Shown here piece after piece: positions 1-8,598 of a DNA stretch of 64,000 nucleotides. Positions within the stretch are counted from its first letter, which is position 1. Every line of letters starts with the position of its first letter. The stretch covers positions 124,001 to 188,000 of the forward strand of contig NZ_JACVOM010000004.1 of NCBI RefSeq assembly GCF_018882445.1, given 5' to 3'. The notes under the pieces were generated by a model that searched no databases, was not told the origin of the DNA, and worked only from the letters and a program-made list of their open reading frames with translations. This DNA is from Polynucleobacter sp. 15G-AUS-farblos (GTDB lineage: Bacteria > Pseudomonadota > Gammaproteobacteria > Burkholderiales > Burkholderiaceae). Made by a program: the position numbers and the translations under genes.

Positions 1-867
1 AATCATGTCTACCTTGTTAAGCACCAACCAGCGGGGTTTTTCAACCAAAGCCTCGTCGTACTTACGCAACTCATTCACAATCGCAACAGCGTCAGCAACT
101 GGATCTACATTCTCATCAAAAGGCGCAATATCTACAAGGTGTAATAAGACGCCAGTTCTTTGCAAGTGGCGTAAGAAGCGGTGGCCCAAGCCAGCACCTT
201 CAGCGGCACCTTCGATCAAACCAGGAATATCTGCAATGACAAAACTACGCTCATTACCAACGCGAACAACGCCTAGATTTGGATGCAATGTAGTAAACGG
301 ATAGTCTGCAATTTTGGGGCGTGCATTTGAAACCGCTGTAATGAGTGTGGATTTACCCGCATTAGGCATGCCCAGCAAACCCACATCGGCCAACACTTTT
401 AACTCAAGCTTTAACTTACGGCGTTCACCAGGTTTACCGTTGGTCTTTTGACGTGGCGCACGATTGGTACTGCTCTTAAAGTGAATATTGCCCCAACCAC
501 CAACACCACCTTGAGCCAAACATAAGCGCTCGCCATGAGTAGTTAAATCAGCAATCGGTTCGCCGGTTTCATAGTCAGAAATAATCGTGCCAACAGGCAT
601 CCGCAATTCAATATCGTCGCCTGCGCGACCATAACAGTCAGCGCCACGACCTGGCTCACCATTTTTTGCCGTATGCGTTTTCGCATAACGGTAATCAATC
701 AGCGTATTGATGTTGCGATCTGCTGTTGCCCAGACGCTTCCGCCTTTGCCACCGTCTCCACCATCAGGGCCGCCGAATTCAATAAACTTTTCGCGGCGCA
801 TAGAGGCACTTCCGGCACCACCTTGGCCAGCTATGACTTCAATACGAGCTTCGTCTATAAATTTCAT
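1..867 (-). CDS. obg: GTPase Obg/CgtA (3' end cut by window edge)
   Basis: This is an essential ribosome-associated GTPase acting in 50S subunit maturation and stress signalling. The first 289 codons are present. The glycine-rich Obg fold starts at once ([17 protein letters not shown]). The G domain follows with a P-loop GMPNAGKST around residues 168-176, a DIPG switch motif, and NKVD (G4) just before the edge. The ATG at 867-865 fits the family N-terminus. It lies third after rplU and rpmA, as usual in proteobacteria. Unusually, an intrinsic terminator hairpin sits directly in front of the start codon, and the best Shine-Dalgarno-like bases (GAGG) lie inside its stem. The C-terminal OCT region is outside the window. 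Confidence 0.97.
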   Translation of the reverse strand, partial: MKFIDEARIEVIAGQGGAGSASMRREKFIEFGGPDGGDGGKGGSVWATADRNINTLIDYRYAKTHTAKNGEPGRGADCYGRAGDDIELRMPVGTIISDYETGEPIADLTTHGERLCLAQGGVGGWGNIHFKSSTNRAPRQKTNGKPGERRKLKLELKVLADVGLLGMPNAGKSTLITAVSNARPKIADYPFTTLHPNLGVVRVGNERSFVIADIPGLIEGAAEGAGLGHRFLRHLQRTGVLLHLVDIAPFDENVDPVADAVAIVNELRKYDEALVEKPRWLVLNKVDMI

Positions 868-870
868 GAA

Positions 871-897
871 TAAAAAAGGCCTCGCTTAGCGAGGCCT
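871..897 (-). terminator. Intrinsic terminator/attenuator between rpmA and obg
   Basis: A perfect 9-bp stem (877-885 pairing with 889-897, loop TTA) is followed on the minus strand by a run of T. It ends only 4 bases before the obg ATG. It probably ends most rplU-rpmA transcripts and lets a fraction read into obg. Confidence 0.8.
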
Positions 898-954
898 GTT
901 CCTAAGAGTTAAATTCGGAATAAATCTGAATCAAACGGATCTCAGTCAGGCGCC

Positions 955-1215
955 TTATGAACGAGGCAGGACTGAAACCTGGGCCTTCTTCAAAGCACCC
1001 TTAACGCCGAATTCCACCTGGCCGTCAATTAAGGCGAACAAAGTGTGATCTTTACCAATACCAACGTTTGCACCTGGATGAACACGTGTGCCACGTTGAC
1101 GAATGATGATGCTGCCAGCATTAATTTGCTCGCCGCCAAATACCTTAACGCCTAAGCGTTTCGATTCTGAGTCGCGACCATTTCGTGTTGAGCCGCCGCC
1201 TTTTTTCTGTGCCAT
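955..1215 (-). CDS. rpmA: 50S ribosomal protein L27
   Basis: This small basic ribosomal protein lies near the peptidyl-transferase centre and helps position tRNA. It is 86 residues, the normal length. It begins [20 protein letters not shown], the characteristic flexible, glycine-rich and basic N-terminus that reaches into the active site. The core [11 protein letters not shown] matches the family. It follows rplU by 19 bases and precedes obg, from which a terminator hairpin separates it. Co-transcription with rplU from the promoter at 1610-1638 is expected. Confidence 0.98.
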   Translation of the reverse strand: MAQKKGGGSTRNGRDSESKRLGVKVFGGEQINAGSIIIRQRGTRVHPGANVGIGKDHTLFALIDGQVEFGVKGALKKAQVSVLPRS

Positions 1216-1234
1216 ATCTTTCTCCTACCGTGAA

Positions 1235-1546
1235 TTAGGCTTTAATCGTGTTGATCAAAATTTCAGTGAAATTCTGACGATGGCCTTGGTGCTTTTGATA
1301 ATGCTTGCGACGGCGCATCTTAAAGATTGTCACTTTATCGTGACGTCCTTGGGAGACGACAGTGGCCATCACAGCTGCACCATTAACCAATGGATCACCT
1401 AATTTCAGTGAAGCGCCTTCGCCAACGGCGAGGACTTGGTCAAGAGTGATTTCGCTGCCGATTTCCGCTGGTATCTGTTCTATTTTCAATTTTTCGCCTG
1501 CAGCAACTTTATACTGTTTGCCACCGGTTTTTATGACCGCGTACAT
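1235..1546 (-). CDS. rplU: 50S ribosomal protein L21
   Basis: L21 binds 23S rRNA in the large subunit. I place the start at the ATG at 1546 ([14 protein letters not shown]), giving 103 residues, the family length. A GAGG Shine-Dalgarno sequence lies 9 bases upstream. The in-frame ATG 15 bases further upstream adds MRFQT, which is not typical of the family. The conserved C-terminal segment [20 protein letters not shown] is an RNA-binding signature of L21. It is the first gene of the rplU-rpmA-obg group, divergent from ispB, with its own strong promoter. Confidence 0.97.
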   Translation of the reverse strand: MYAVIKTGGKQYKVAAGEKLKIEQIPAEIGSEITLDQVLAVGEGASLKLGDPLVNGAAVMATVVSQGRHDKVTIFKMRRRKHYQKHQGHRQNFTEILINTIKA

Positions 1547-1609
1547 GGTTTGAAACCTCAATTAATATCTACATTTAAGCTAATCCACCCTGGACCAGCT
1601 AAGCCCATT

Positions 1610-1638
1610 ATTATATGTTGAATGCCTAGCACTGTCAA
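1610..1638 (-). promoter_or_regulatory. Consensus sigma-70 promoter of rplU
   Basis: On the minus strand TTGACA (1638-1633), a 17-base spacer and TATAAT (1615-1610) match the sigma-70 consensus at all 12 positions with ideal spacing. The predicted transcript start is near 1602, about 55 bases before the rplU ATG. The -35 box lies inside the first codons of the divergent ispB gene. Confidence 0.85.
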
Positions 1639-2626
1639 AATCAATGACTTAAGCCAGATCCTGGCCCCAATTGCCTTAGATTTCAAGGCCTTAGATGAGG
1701 TTATTCGTCTCAAATTAGCCTCAAAAGTCGCTTTAATTGACCAAATCTCCTCATATATCATCCAGGCAGGCGGTAAGCGGGTCAGACCAGCCCTGTTAAT
1801 GCTGGTGGCAAAGGCCCTAGCCCATGGGAAAACCACCCCACATACCCTGGAAATGGCGGCTGTAGTGGAATTCATCCACACGGCCACCCTACTTCATGAT
1901 GATGTCGTGGACGAATCTACGCTCAGAAGGGGTCGTGAAACTGCAAATGCAGCCTTTGGTAATGCCGCCAGCGTCCTAGTTGGTGACTTTTTGTACTCTA
2001 GGGCTTTTCAGATGATGGTGGGTCCTAATGATTTAAGGGTGATGGAAATCCTCTCAGATGCCACCAATACGATTGCCGAAGGCGAAGTATTGCAGCTGCT
2101 CAATATGAACGATCCAGAAGTGGATGAAGCTAGCTATCTGCAAGTGATTCGATATAAGACTGCTAAGTTGTTCGAAGCATCAACAGAACTAGGCGCGATC
2201 CTCGCAAATGCCAGTGCACAACAACGTGATCAGGCTGCAGCCTTTGGTAGACATATCGGTACAGCATTTCAACTGATGGATGATCTTCTGGACTACACCG
2301 CGAACGCTGCCCAAATGGGAAAAAATGCTGGCGATGATTTACGTGAAGGCAAGCCTACACTTCCACTCATTTTCTTGCTTGAACATGGCACGTCTGAAGA
2401 ACGTTTATTAGTTCGTGCTGCGATCGAGCAAAACCAAGATTTACCAGATGATGTCTTTGCTCAAATTCTACGGGGCGTGCAAAACTCAGGAGCCCTGGAA
2501 TATACCCAGGCTGCAGCAAAGCGTGAAGCAGATCTCGCACTCACTTGCATTCAAGACTTTCCTGAAAATGACGCTACTAGTGCCTTGCGTGCACTATTCG
2601 AATACTCTCTCGCTAGACAAACTTAA
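1622..2626 (+). CDS. ispB: Octaprenyl (polyprenyl) diphosphate synthase
   Basis: This trans-prenyltransferase elongates farnesyl diphosphate with isopentenyl diphosphate to make the ubiquinone side chain. It is 334 residues, the normal length. Both aspartate-rich motifs are visible: the first in HDDVVDESTLRRG (about residues 93-105) and the second in LMDDLLDYTA (about residues 219-228). GGKRVRP, which binds the homoallylic substrate, is near residue 51. It stands divergent from rplU across 75 bases. No clear Shine-Dalgarno precedes the ATG, and no better in-frame start follows. The chain length (C40) is inferred from the family and was not demonstrated. Confidence 0.95.
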   Translation: MPSTVKINDLSQILAPIALDFKALDEVIRLKLASKVALIDQISSYIIQAGGKRVRPALLMLVAKALAHGKTTPHTLEMAAVVEFIHTATLLHDDVVDESTLRRGRETANAAFGNAASVLVGDFLYSRAFQMMVGPNDLRVMEILSDATNTIAEGEVLQLLNMNDPEVDEASYLQVIRYKTAKLFEASTELGAILANASAQQRDQAAAFGRHIGTAFQLMDDLLDYTANAAQMGKNAGDDLREGKPTLPLIFLLEHGTSEERLLVRAAIEQNQDLPDDVFAQILRGVQNSGALEYTQAAAKREADLALTCIQDFPENDATSALRALFEYSLARQT

Positions 2627-3562
2627 TTAAGCGCCAACACTTTTCATTCTGAGCTCGCGGGCAGTCACACGGGCCTTCTCCGCCTCATCACGCAAGCGCG
2701 CCACCTCTTGCTCCGATAAGTTCTCAAGGTTGTAATAATCCAATTTCCAAGCGGGGTCTTGCGACCAAACCAAGGGGGACTGCACGGTAGTTCTTGGCGC
2801 AGGTGCCGATTCGAGAAGCCGCAAAGCTAATTCAAAATTTAAGTCTTGTGAAGCTGGATCATTTGGTCTTGCTGCCGCATTTCCTAAAGGAAAATCGCTA
2901 AACAAAAAACGAGGTACTCCGCAATATTCAACAATGTCTTTTGCAGCTCCCATTACTACCGTAGGAATACCAGCCTCTTCTAAGTAGCGCGCTAACAAAC
3001 TTTGACTTTGATGGCATATCGGACAATTTGGAATCAGGATAGCTACATCGACATTATCAGCTCGCAACATTTTTAAAATGATGGGAGCATCGATTTCTAG
3101 AGTGTGGCGTTGACTTCGATTCGTTGGTAAACCATAAAAGTTTGGCGACACCATCTGCAGTCTACCCATCTCCACCACGCGCCTTGCAGCTGCCAAAGGA
3201 AACCAACATGCGCTTTCTTCCATGTTGGCATTTTTTCTATCAATTCCAACGTGGGCAATTCTCAAATCCTGCTTCTGGTTTATGGGGGTTTTATAGGGCT
3301 CATAAAACTTCGCTGCGGCGTTATAGGGGGCGCCCGGCCCCTGATCACCCTTGCTGGGATCAAATTGAACTGCCGTAGTGATCAATCCCAAAACAGATTG
3401 GCTTAGGGGTTTTTGTAAGCGGGTAAAGGGAACTTTAATGTAATGCGCCCAAACATAGGGATTGTCATAACCCAAGCCCAAATAGTAGTTACGCGTACGC
3501 TCGATATACCGAATGGGTTGATCCATTTCTGGTGCAAAAGTCAGCTCGGAAGTCTGTGCCAT
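2627..3562 (-). CDS. GrdB/PrdB-like (glycine/D-proline reductase selenoprotein B family) protein, Cys form
   Basis: The 311-residue protein resembles the family that includes subunit B of glycine/sarcosine/betaine reductases and D-proline reductase of anaerobes. From memory of the family, the redox site is a selenocysteine followed two residues later by cysteine. Here C180-P-I-C183-H-Q occupies that site, so the selenocysteine position would be an ordinary cysteine. Proteobacterial members like this have no settled function, and no other reductase subunit lies nearby. The start is the ATG at 3562; a TTG directly before it is less likely. It is divergent from the fumarylacetoacetate hydrolase family gene. 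A thiol-redox enzyme role is inferred only. Confidence 0.75.
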   Translation of the reverse strand: MAQTSELTFAPEMDQPIRYIERTRNYYLGLGYDNPYVWAHYIKVPFTRLQKPLSQSVLGLITTAVQFDPSKGDQGPGAPYNAAAKFYEPYKTPINQKQDLRIAHVGIDRKNANMEESACWFPLAAARRVVEMGRLQMVSPNFYGLPTNRSQRHTLEIDAPIILKMLRADNVDVAILIPNCPICHQSQSLLARYLEEAGIPTVVMGAAKDIVEYCGVPRFLFSDFPLGNAAARPNDPASQDLNFELALRLLESAPAPRTTVQSPLVWSQDPAWKLDYYNLENLSEQEVARLRDEAEKARVTARELRMKSVGA

Positions 3563-3618
3563 CAATACATCCCTGTAAGATATTGCTTATTAAATATTCA
3601 ACTTCACAGGAACTTATT

Positions 3619-4386
3619 ATGGCTCAATGGCTTAGATATCAACACCAAGGAAAAAGTGGCTTCGGACAGGTACAAGGCGATCAAATTGCCGTGTATTCCG
3701 GGGACTTATTTAATCAACCCAAGGCAAGCGGAGAGACCCTTAAACTTTCTGAAGTGACTATTGATATTCCCTGCACCCCCTCCAAAATGGTGGCAATGGT
3801 GGATAACTTTCATGCCCTAGTCACCAAACTAGAGCATGCCGTACCTGCAGAACCCCTGTATTTTTTAAAAGGAAATAATTCCTTCTTGGCCGCCAATCAA
3901 GTCATTCGCACCCCAAAATCCTATTCTGGAAAAGTAGTTTACGAGGGTGAATTAGGCATTGTGATTGGTAAACCCTGTTTCGAAGTAAGTGAGCAAGAAG
4001 CGGCGGCGGCTATCTTTGGCTATACCTGCATCAATGATGTCACTGCGATCGAAATTCTTAATCGCGACCCAGGTTATGCGCAGTGGACTCGCTCGAAGAG
4101 TTTTAATACTTTTGGCGTCTTTGGCCCCTACATCACCACTGACGTAGATCCCAGCAAATTGACCATCAAGACGATCCTGAATGATCAAGAGCGTCAGAAC
4201 TATCCTATTGCAGACATGATTTTTCCGCCCGCTAAATTAGTCAGTCTCATCTCCCAAGATGTTCCACTTTTACCAGGTGACATTATTGCTTGCGGTACTT
4301 CCGTTGGCGTTGGCTCCATGAAGCCTGGCAGCAATGTCAGCATCATCATTGATGGCGTAGGACGCCTAGATAATCGCTTCGAATAA
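3619..4386 (+). CDS. Fumarylacetoacetate hydrolase family protein
   Basis: The 255-residue protein carries the C-terminal FAH fold. The metal-binding and catalytic segments can be seen: YEGELGIVIGKP (about residues 107-118), GYTCINDVTA, and the late GDIIACGTSVGVGS loop. Family members hydrolyse or decarboxylate acylpyruvate-type intermediates of aromatic or small-acid breakdown. The exact substrate cannot be read from the sequence. The start ATG (MAQWLRYQHQG) has an AGGA sequence 8 bases upstream; the longer open frame upstream is not protein-like. A strong bidirectional terminator follows. Confidence 0.88.
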   Translation: MAQWLRYQHQGKSGFGQVQGDQIAVYSGDLFNQPKASGETLKLSEVTIDIPCTPSKMVAMVDNFHALVTKLEHAVPAEPLYFLKGNNSFLAANQVIRTPKSYSGKVVYEGELGIVIGKPCFEVSEQEAAAAIFGYTCINDVTAIEILNRDPGYAQWTRSKSFNTFGVFGPYITTDVDPSKLTIKTILNDQERQNYPIADMIFPPAKLVSLISQDVPLLPGDIIACGTSVGVGSMKPGSNVSIIIDGVGRLDNRFE

Positions 4387-4405
4387 ATTCACACTTATTA
4401 AAACA

Positions 4406-4440
4406 AAAGCCCTTGCTACTCTAAATAGCAAGGGCTTTTT
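4406..4440. terminator. Bidirectional intrinsic terminator
   Basis: A 13-bp perfect stem (4406-4418 with 4426-4438, 7-base loop) is flanked by A-rich and T-rich tracts. It serves both the FAH-family gene and the convergent reductase gene. Confidence 0.88.
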
Positions 4441-4469
4441 TAATGCTGAAAAACTTTGGTTTTTTAAAC

Positions 4470-5489
4470 TTAGTAACCCGATACAGATGGTAGAGCTAAG
4501 CTTCCTTTAGATGCTTGTACGTTTTCATCCAAATACTTTGTTAATGCAAAGACGGTATTCAGACAAGGTGTTGGAGTCTTGGTAATGTTGCCTAACTCAA
4601 TCACGGAGCCCAATAGTGCATCGATCTCTAAGCTACGGCCGGCTTCCAAGTCTTGCAACATTGAAGTCTTGTGTTTACCTACTTTTTCCGCACCAGCAAT
4701 GCGACGCTCGATATCCACTCGGAAAGTCACACCAAGCTTCTCCGCAATAGTCTGTGCTTCAGCCATCATATTGCGCGCCAACTCTTTCGTTAATGGGTAC
4801 TGACAGATTCCCTCTAACGTGCCATGCGTTAATGAGCTAATTGGGTTAAAGGTCATATTGCCCCACAACTTAAGCCAGATCTCAGAACGAATGTCATCCA
4901 ATATCGGTGACTTAAATCCAGCTGCAGTCATCATCTCAGACATTTTCTGAATACGATCTGTTGACTTGCCATCGAGCTCACCCAATGGAAAGCGATTGCC
5001 TTCAACGTGACGAATCACACCAGGCGCCTGGGTAAAGGTTGCTGGATACACAACGCAACCAATAATGTTATTTGGATTAATCGCATTTTTAGCCAGACCA
5101 CCAGCATCCACAGTTTCAACCGAATGATCTTGATACTCGCCACCTAGCTTCTGGAAGTACCACCAAGGAATTCCGTTTTGCATCGGAATCAAAATGGTCT
5201 CAGGCCCCATGATGGCCGCTAAGTCATCAATGATGGGCTCAACTTGATGTGCCTTCACCGCCAAAATGACAACATCAGGCGTTTCAGCATCTCTAATTTT
5301 TTCTACTGCCTTTACTTCCGCAACCAGAGGCTCTGGTTGGTCATCCATAATCAGAGCAAGTCCACGCTCTTTAATAGCCGATAAAGTTGCTCCACGCGCA
5401 ACAACCGTTACTTCATTGCCCGCTCGCGCCAACATGACAGCAAGGTAACCGCCAATCGCGCCCCCTCCACCGATCACACAGATTTTCAT
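4470..5489 (-). CDS. Ketopantoate reductase (PanE/ApbA) family protein
   Basis: This NADPH-dependent reductase family typically converts 2-dehydropantoate to pantoate for coenzyme A synthesis. It is 339 residues. The Rossmann motif GGGGAIGG lies at residues 7-14. VILAVKAHQ, the IPMQNGIPW stretch and a C-terminal ApbA domain with the KLWGNMTFNP helix also fit. The start ATG at 5489 has GGAG 5 bases upstream; the open frame runs 23 codons further but without support. Paralogues of PanE with other 2-keto acid substrates are common, so I do not assign panE itself. Confidence 0.85.
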   Translation of the reverse strand: MKICVIGGGGAIGGYLAVMLARAGNEVTVVARGATLSAIKERGLALIMDDQPEPLVAEVKAVEKIRDAETPDVVILAVKAHQVEPIIDDLAAIMGPETILIPMQNGIPWWYFQKLGGEYQDHSVETVDAGGLAKNAINPNNIIGCVVYPATFTQAPGVIRHVEGNRFPLGELDGKSTDRIQKMSEMMTAAGFKSPILDDIRSEIWLKLWGNMTFNPISSLTHGTLEGICQYPLTKELARNMMAEAQTIAEKLGVTFRVDIERRIAGAEKVGKHKTSMLQDLEAGRSLEIDALLGSVIELGNITKTPTPCLNTVFALTKYLDENVQASKGSLALPSVSGY

Positions 5490-5593
5490 AGGAACTCCAT
5501 AAGAACAAAAATTTTGAATTACTGCCATATTAGATGAGAATATTTTGCAGTGCAACAATTTATTATCTGCCTAATTTTTAGGCAGATAGGTGT

Positions 5594-7009
5594 TTAAACC
5601 GTTTTGAGCAGGTCTTTTGGCACCAAACTACCCAAAAGCATGCCTGCAATGCTGGCAAATAGGCCAGCTAATTGAGGGGGCAAAATGCTGTTTGGGGCCA
5701 GAACCTCGCAGCTAATCCAGACGATTAATCCACAGACTACAGCCAATAATCCCCCTAGAGAATTTGCCTTTGACCAATATACTCCAAAAGCAAGGGGTAC
5801 AAAAGCAGCAACTAAAGTGATCTTATAGGCGCTTTCTACCATCTTAAAAATCGATAATTCTGAGTTGATCGCAAAAAAAGTGACCACCCCTGTAAAGCAC
5901 AACACGGTGATGCGCATCACTTTAAGCAACTCTTGATCTGTTAAATGCTTAAAGAAACCACGAATAATATTTTCCGCAAAGGTGACTGAAGGCGCCAACA
6001 AAGTTGCGCTGGCACAACTCTTAATTGCCGAGAGGAGTGCACCAAAGAACATCACCTGCGCAAAAACCGGAGCATGATTCAAAATGAGCTTAGGGAGAAT
6101 CATTTGAGGATCAGTGGTTAAGTATTGCTTCACCAAATCAGGGTTAATTAAAGTGGCTGAATACGCTAAATAGAGTGGCACAAAAGCAAAGATGAAATAC
6201 AGAACGCCACCCAATATTGCAGCCTGCACTGCGATGTTGACATTCTTGGATGAGGTAATCCGCTGAAACACATCTTGCTGTGGAATCGAGCCAAGCATCA
6301 TGGTGCACAAGGCTGCAGCAAATCCCAGAATCGAGGCCAAATTCATCTCAGGCCAAAAATTACTAAATTGCCCGGCGGCAGCGGCATGCTCAATCACGAC
6401 GCCAACACCACCAGTTTGCATCGTCATCTCGCCACTAATGTAGAGCATGCCGATGACAATAATGATCATCTGAATAAAGTCGGTAATCGCCACAGACCAC
6501 ATGCCGCCAAACAAGGTATAGATGAGCACACTACCCGCGCCAATTAACATACCGCCTGTTTGAGAAATGCTGCCATCAGAAACTACATTAAATACTAGGC
6601 CGAGGGCTTTAATTTGTGCGGCAACCCAGCCCAAATAAGAAACCACAATACATAAGGTGACCAAGACCTCAACCGTGCGTCCATATTTTTCGCGAAAGAA
6701 ATCACCAATGGTGAGCATGCGTCGGTTATAGAGATGTCTTGCAAAGAACAGGCCTACCAGAATTAAACACATGGAAGAACCAAAGGGATCAGAAACGATG
6801 CCACCCAAACCTTCTTTCAAAAAGGTAGCGGGAACTCCCAAAACTGCTTCAGCTCCAAACCAGGTAGCAAAAACCGTTGCCGTAACAACGGGCAGGGGCA
6901 AGCTATGGCCAGCCGCAGCAAAGTCTGCAGTGTTCTTCACACGTAGGGCAGCCCACAAGCCAATGCCTACAGATGCCACCCAATAGATGATGACAAACCA
7001 AATCAACAT
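5594..7009 (-). CDS. Sodium:solute symporter family transporter
   Basis: This 471-residue integral membrane protein has about 12-13 hydrophobic helices, matching the SSS (LeuT-fold) family that couples uptake to a sodium gradient. Recognisable segments are the N-terminal helix with VGIGLWAALRVKN, the TATVFATWFGAEAVLG helix, and the GDFFREKYGR loop. The substrate cannot be deduced. Relatives carry pantothenate, proline, or mono- or dicarboxylates, and the neighbouring PanE-like gene is weak evidence only. A TATAAT box at 7041-7046 on this strand precedes it, and GGAGAAA forms a plausible ribosome-binding site. Confidence 0.88.
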   Translation of the reverse strand: MLIWFVIIYWVASVGIGLWAALRVKNTADFAAAGHSLPLPVVTATVFATWFGAEAVLGVPATFLKEGLGGIVSDPFGSSMCLILVGLFFARHLYNRRMLTIGDFFREKYGRTVEVLVTLCIVVSYLGWVAAQIKALGLVFNVVSDGSISQTGGMLIGAGSVLIYTLFGGMWSVAITDFIQMIIIVIGMLYISGEMTMQTGGVGVVIEHAAAAGQFSNFWPEMNLASILGFAAALCTMMLGSIPQQDVFQRITSSKNVNIAVQAAILGGVLYFIFAFVPLYLAYSATLINPDLVKQYLTTDPQMILPKLILNHAPVFAQVMFFGALLSAIKSCASATLLAPSVTFAENIIRGFFKHLTDQELLKVMRITVLCFTGVVTFFAINSELSIFKMVESAYKITLVAAFVPLAFGVYWSKANSLGGLLAVVCGLIVWISCEVLAPNSILPPQLAGLFASIAGMLLGSLVPKDLLKTV

Positions 7010-7040
7010 CGCCCAGTTTCTCCTTCAGGAAATTGCTCAA

Positions 7041-7067
7041 ATTATATGGCCATGTCACTTTTGACAA
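7041..7067 (-). promoter_or_regulatory. Probable promoter of the sodium:solute symporter gene
   Basis: On the minus strand, TTGTCA (7067-7062) and a perfect TATAAT (7046-7041) are separated by 15 bases. The spacing is shorter than ideal, so the -10 element is the stronger part of the call. Confidence 0.45.
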
Positions 7068-7117
7068 TAAGGGAATAAGTACCGATTTGAGGCATACTGG
7101 TCTGACATAATTCAGAG

Positions 7118-8092
7118 GTGAATTCCCCTAAAGAGAACCCCAATGCCGATATGGCGTATCAGAAAACCATTCTGGGATCTGTCTCTCGCACCTTTGCCTT
7201 AACCATACCGCTCCTACCCCCAACGATCGAGAAAGTCGTTGGTAATACCTATTTACTCTGCCGTATCGTCGATACGATTGAAGATGCTGCAGACCTCAGC
7301 CCCTCTAGCAAACAAGCCTTATCTAAACTTTTCTTAGATGCTGTTTTAGAAAAAGCCCCGGTCAGCTCTTTTGTTGAGCCCTGTTTAATCGCCCTCAAAA
7401 ATTACAGCAATCAGGATGAACTGGATTTGATTAGCCATACGCCAACAGTGCTGCGTATCTTGCATACTTGCTCAATTGACGATCAAGCCGCTGTTAGTCG
7501 TTGTGTCTCCATCATGTCCGATGGCATGTCGCATTTTCATAATAAGCAAACTCAAGCAGGCCTCAAAGATCTTCAAGAGTTTGAACAGTATTGTTATGTT
7601 GTGGCAGGAGTAGTTGGCGAACTGCTTACCGCTATTTTTAGCAATCATTCACCTCAATTTGCAAAACGTATTGAGGGGCAAGAAGATTTGGCGATTGCTT
7701 TTGGTCAGGCACTCCAAATGACCAATATTCTCAAAGATTCCCCTGAAGATAGAGCGCGCGGGGTTTCATGGAAGCCTGCCAATATAAATCAAACAGAATT
7801 ACTTTCTATTGCCTATCAAAAGCTGCAAGATTCTTTGCGCTATATCCTCCTCATTCCAAAGCAAGAGATTGGTATCCGGCGGTTTTGCTTTTTGGCATTT
7901 GGATTGGCTGCTATGACTCTTTCCAAGATTGCAAGTCACCAACTATTTACACATAAAGATGCAGTTAAGTTATCTCGTCATACTGTGATGGCTTTTTATG
8001 GCTTTACCAAGATCGCTTCTGGTAATGATGCTCTGATTAAAGCATTTTTTTCCTTATCTACCGGACCATTAAGAAAGCTGAGTCAAAACTAA
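7118..8092 (+). CDS. Squalene/phytoene synthase family protein
   Basis: This trans-isoprenyl head-to-head condensing enzyme family joins two prenyl diphosphates into presqualene/squalene or phytoene. Diagnostic motifs are SRTFALTIPLLP (about residues 24-35), the first aspartate motif in CRIVDTIEDAADL (about residues 51-63), and the second in QMTNILKDSPEDRARG (about residues 197-212). The motif style is closer to squalene synthase than phytoene synthase. No cyclase, desaturase or second synthase gene lies in the window, so its product is open. The GTG start at 7118 has an AGAG directly adjacent. An ATG at 7151 is an alternative start that keeps all motifs. Confidence 0.85.
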   Translation: MNSPKENPNADMAYQKTILGSVSRTFALTIPLLPPTIEKVVGNTYLLCRIVDTIEDAADLSPSSKQALSKLFLDAVLEKAPVSSFVEPCLIALKNYSNQDELDLISHTPTVLRILHTCSIDDQAAVSRCVSIMSDGMSHFHNKQTQAGLKDLQEFEQYCYVVAGVVGELLTAIFSNHSPQFAKRIEGQEDLAIAFGQALQMTNILKDSPEDRARGVSWKPANINQTELLSIAYQKLQDSLRYILLIPKQEIGIRRFCFLAFGLAAMTLSKIASHQLFTHKDAVKLSRHTVMAFYGFTKIASGNDALIKAFFSLSTGPLRKLSQN

Positions 8093-8598
8093 AGCACACC
8101 CTCATGCTTTAAGAGCCATATTTTGATTTGGCGATAGAAACCAGGAGCATCTTCTTTCATAAACCCCCCAAGACCTTGTGCAGATACCACTCGGTGACAA
8201 GGGGTGATTAAGGGGTAAGGATTTGCGCCACATGCAGTGCCAACCGCTCTAGCACCACTCTTGATTTTCTGAGCAATCTCACCATAGGTCGTTGTTTGAC
8301 CAGCCGCCACATCTAAAACACTCTTCCATACCTTAGATTGATGGGCCGTTCCCGCAGGCTTTAGAGGGAGATCAAACTGGTAATGCGGATCTTGAAAATA
8401 GGCGCTGATCTGGTTTACAGCCTCTTTGGCTAATTGGTTTTGAGGCTTAGTTACCGGGGTGCTTGGCCGCAAATAGTCGATACTAGAAATCATCAAACTC
8501 CCATCCACCAATTGGGTTTCAATCCCCAGACACCCAAAAGGTGCCTTCATTACACAGTATTGCGCTTGATCAGCAGATTTGGTCGGGTGGCGGGCCAT
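8089..8598 (-). CDS. ogt: Methylated-DNA--protein-cysteine methyltransferase
   Basis: This suicide repair protein removes alkyl groups from O6-alkylguanine. It is 169 residues. The acceptor cysteine lies in the signature LITPCHRVV near residue 138. The DNA-binding part (TTYGEIAQKIKSGARAVGTACGANP) precedes it with the arginine finger in ARAVG. The N-terminal half is the usual non-conserved RNase H-like domain. The stop codon overlaps the convergent squalene/phytoene synthase family gene by 4 bases. Ogt and Ada-C cannot be separated with certainty, but no Ada regulatory domain is present. Confidence 0.93.
   Translation of the reverse strand: MARHPTKSADQAQYCVMKAPFGCLGIETQLVDGSLMISSIDYLRPSTPVTKPQNQLAKEAVNQISAYFQDPHYQFDLPLKPAGTAHQSKVWKSVLDVAAGQTTTYGEIAQKIKSGARAVGTACGANPYPLITPCHRVVSAQGLGGFMKEDAPGFYRQIKIWLLKHEGVL

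Noticed and set aside
1558..1887. 109-codon open frame on the minus strand covering the rplU promoter
   Set aside because: It is antisense to ispB and crosses the consensus rplU promoter. The translation is not protein-like.
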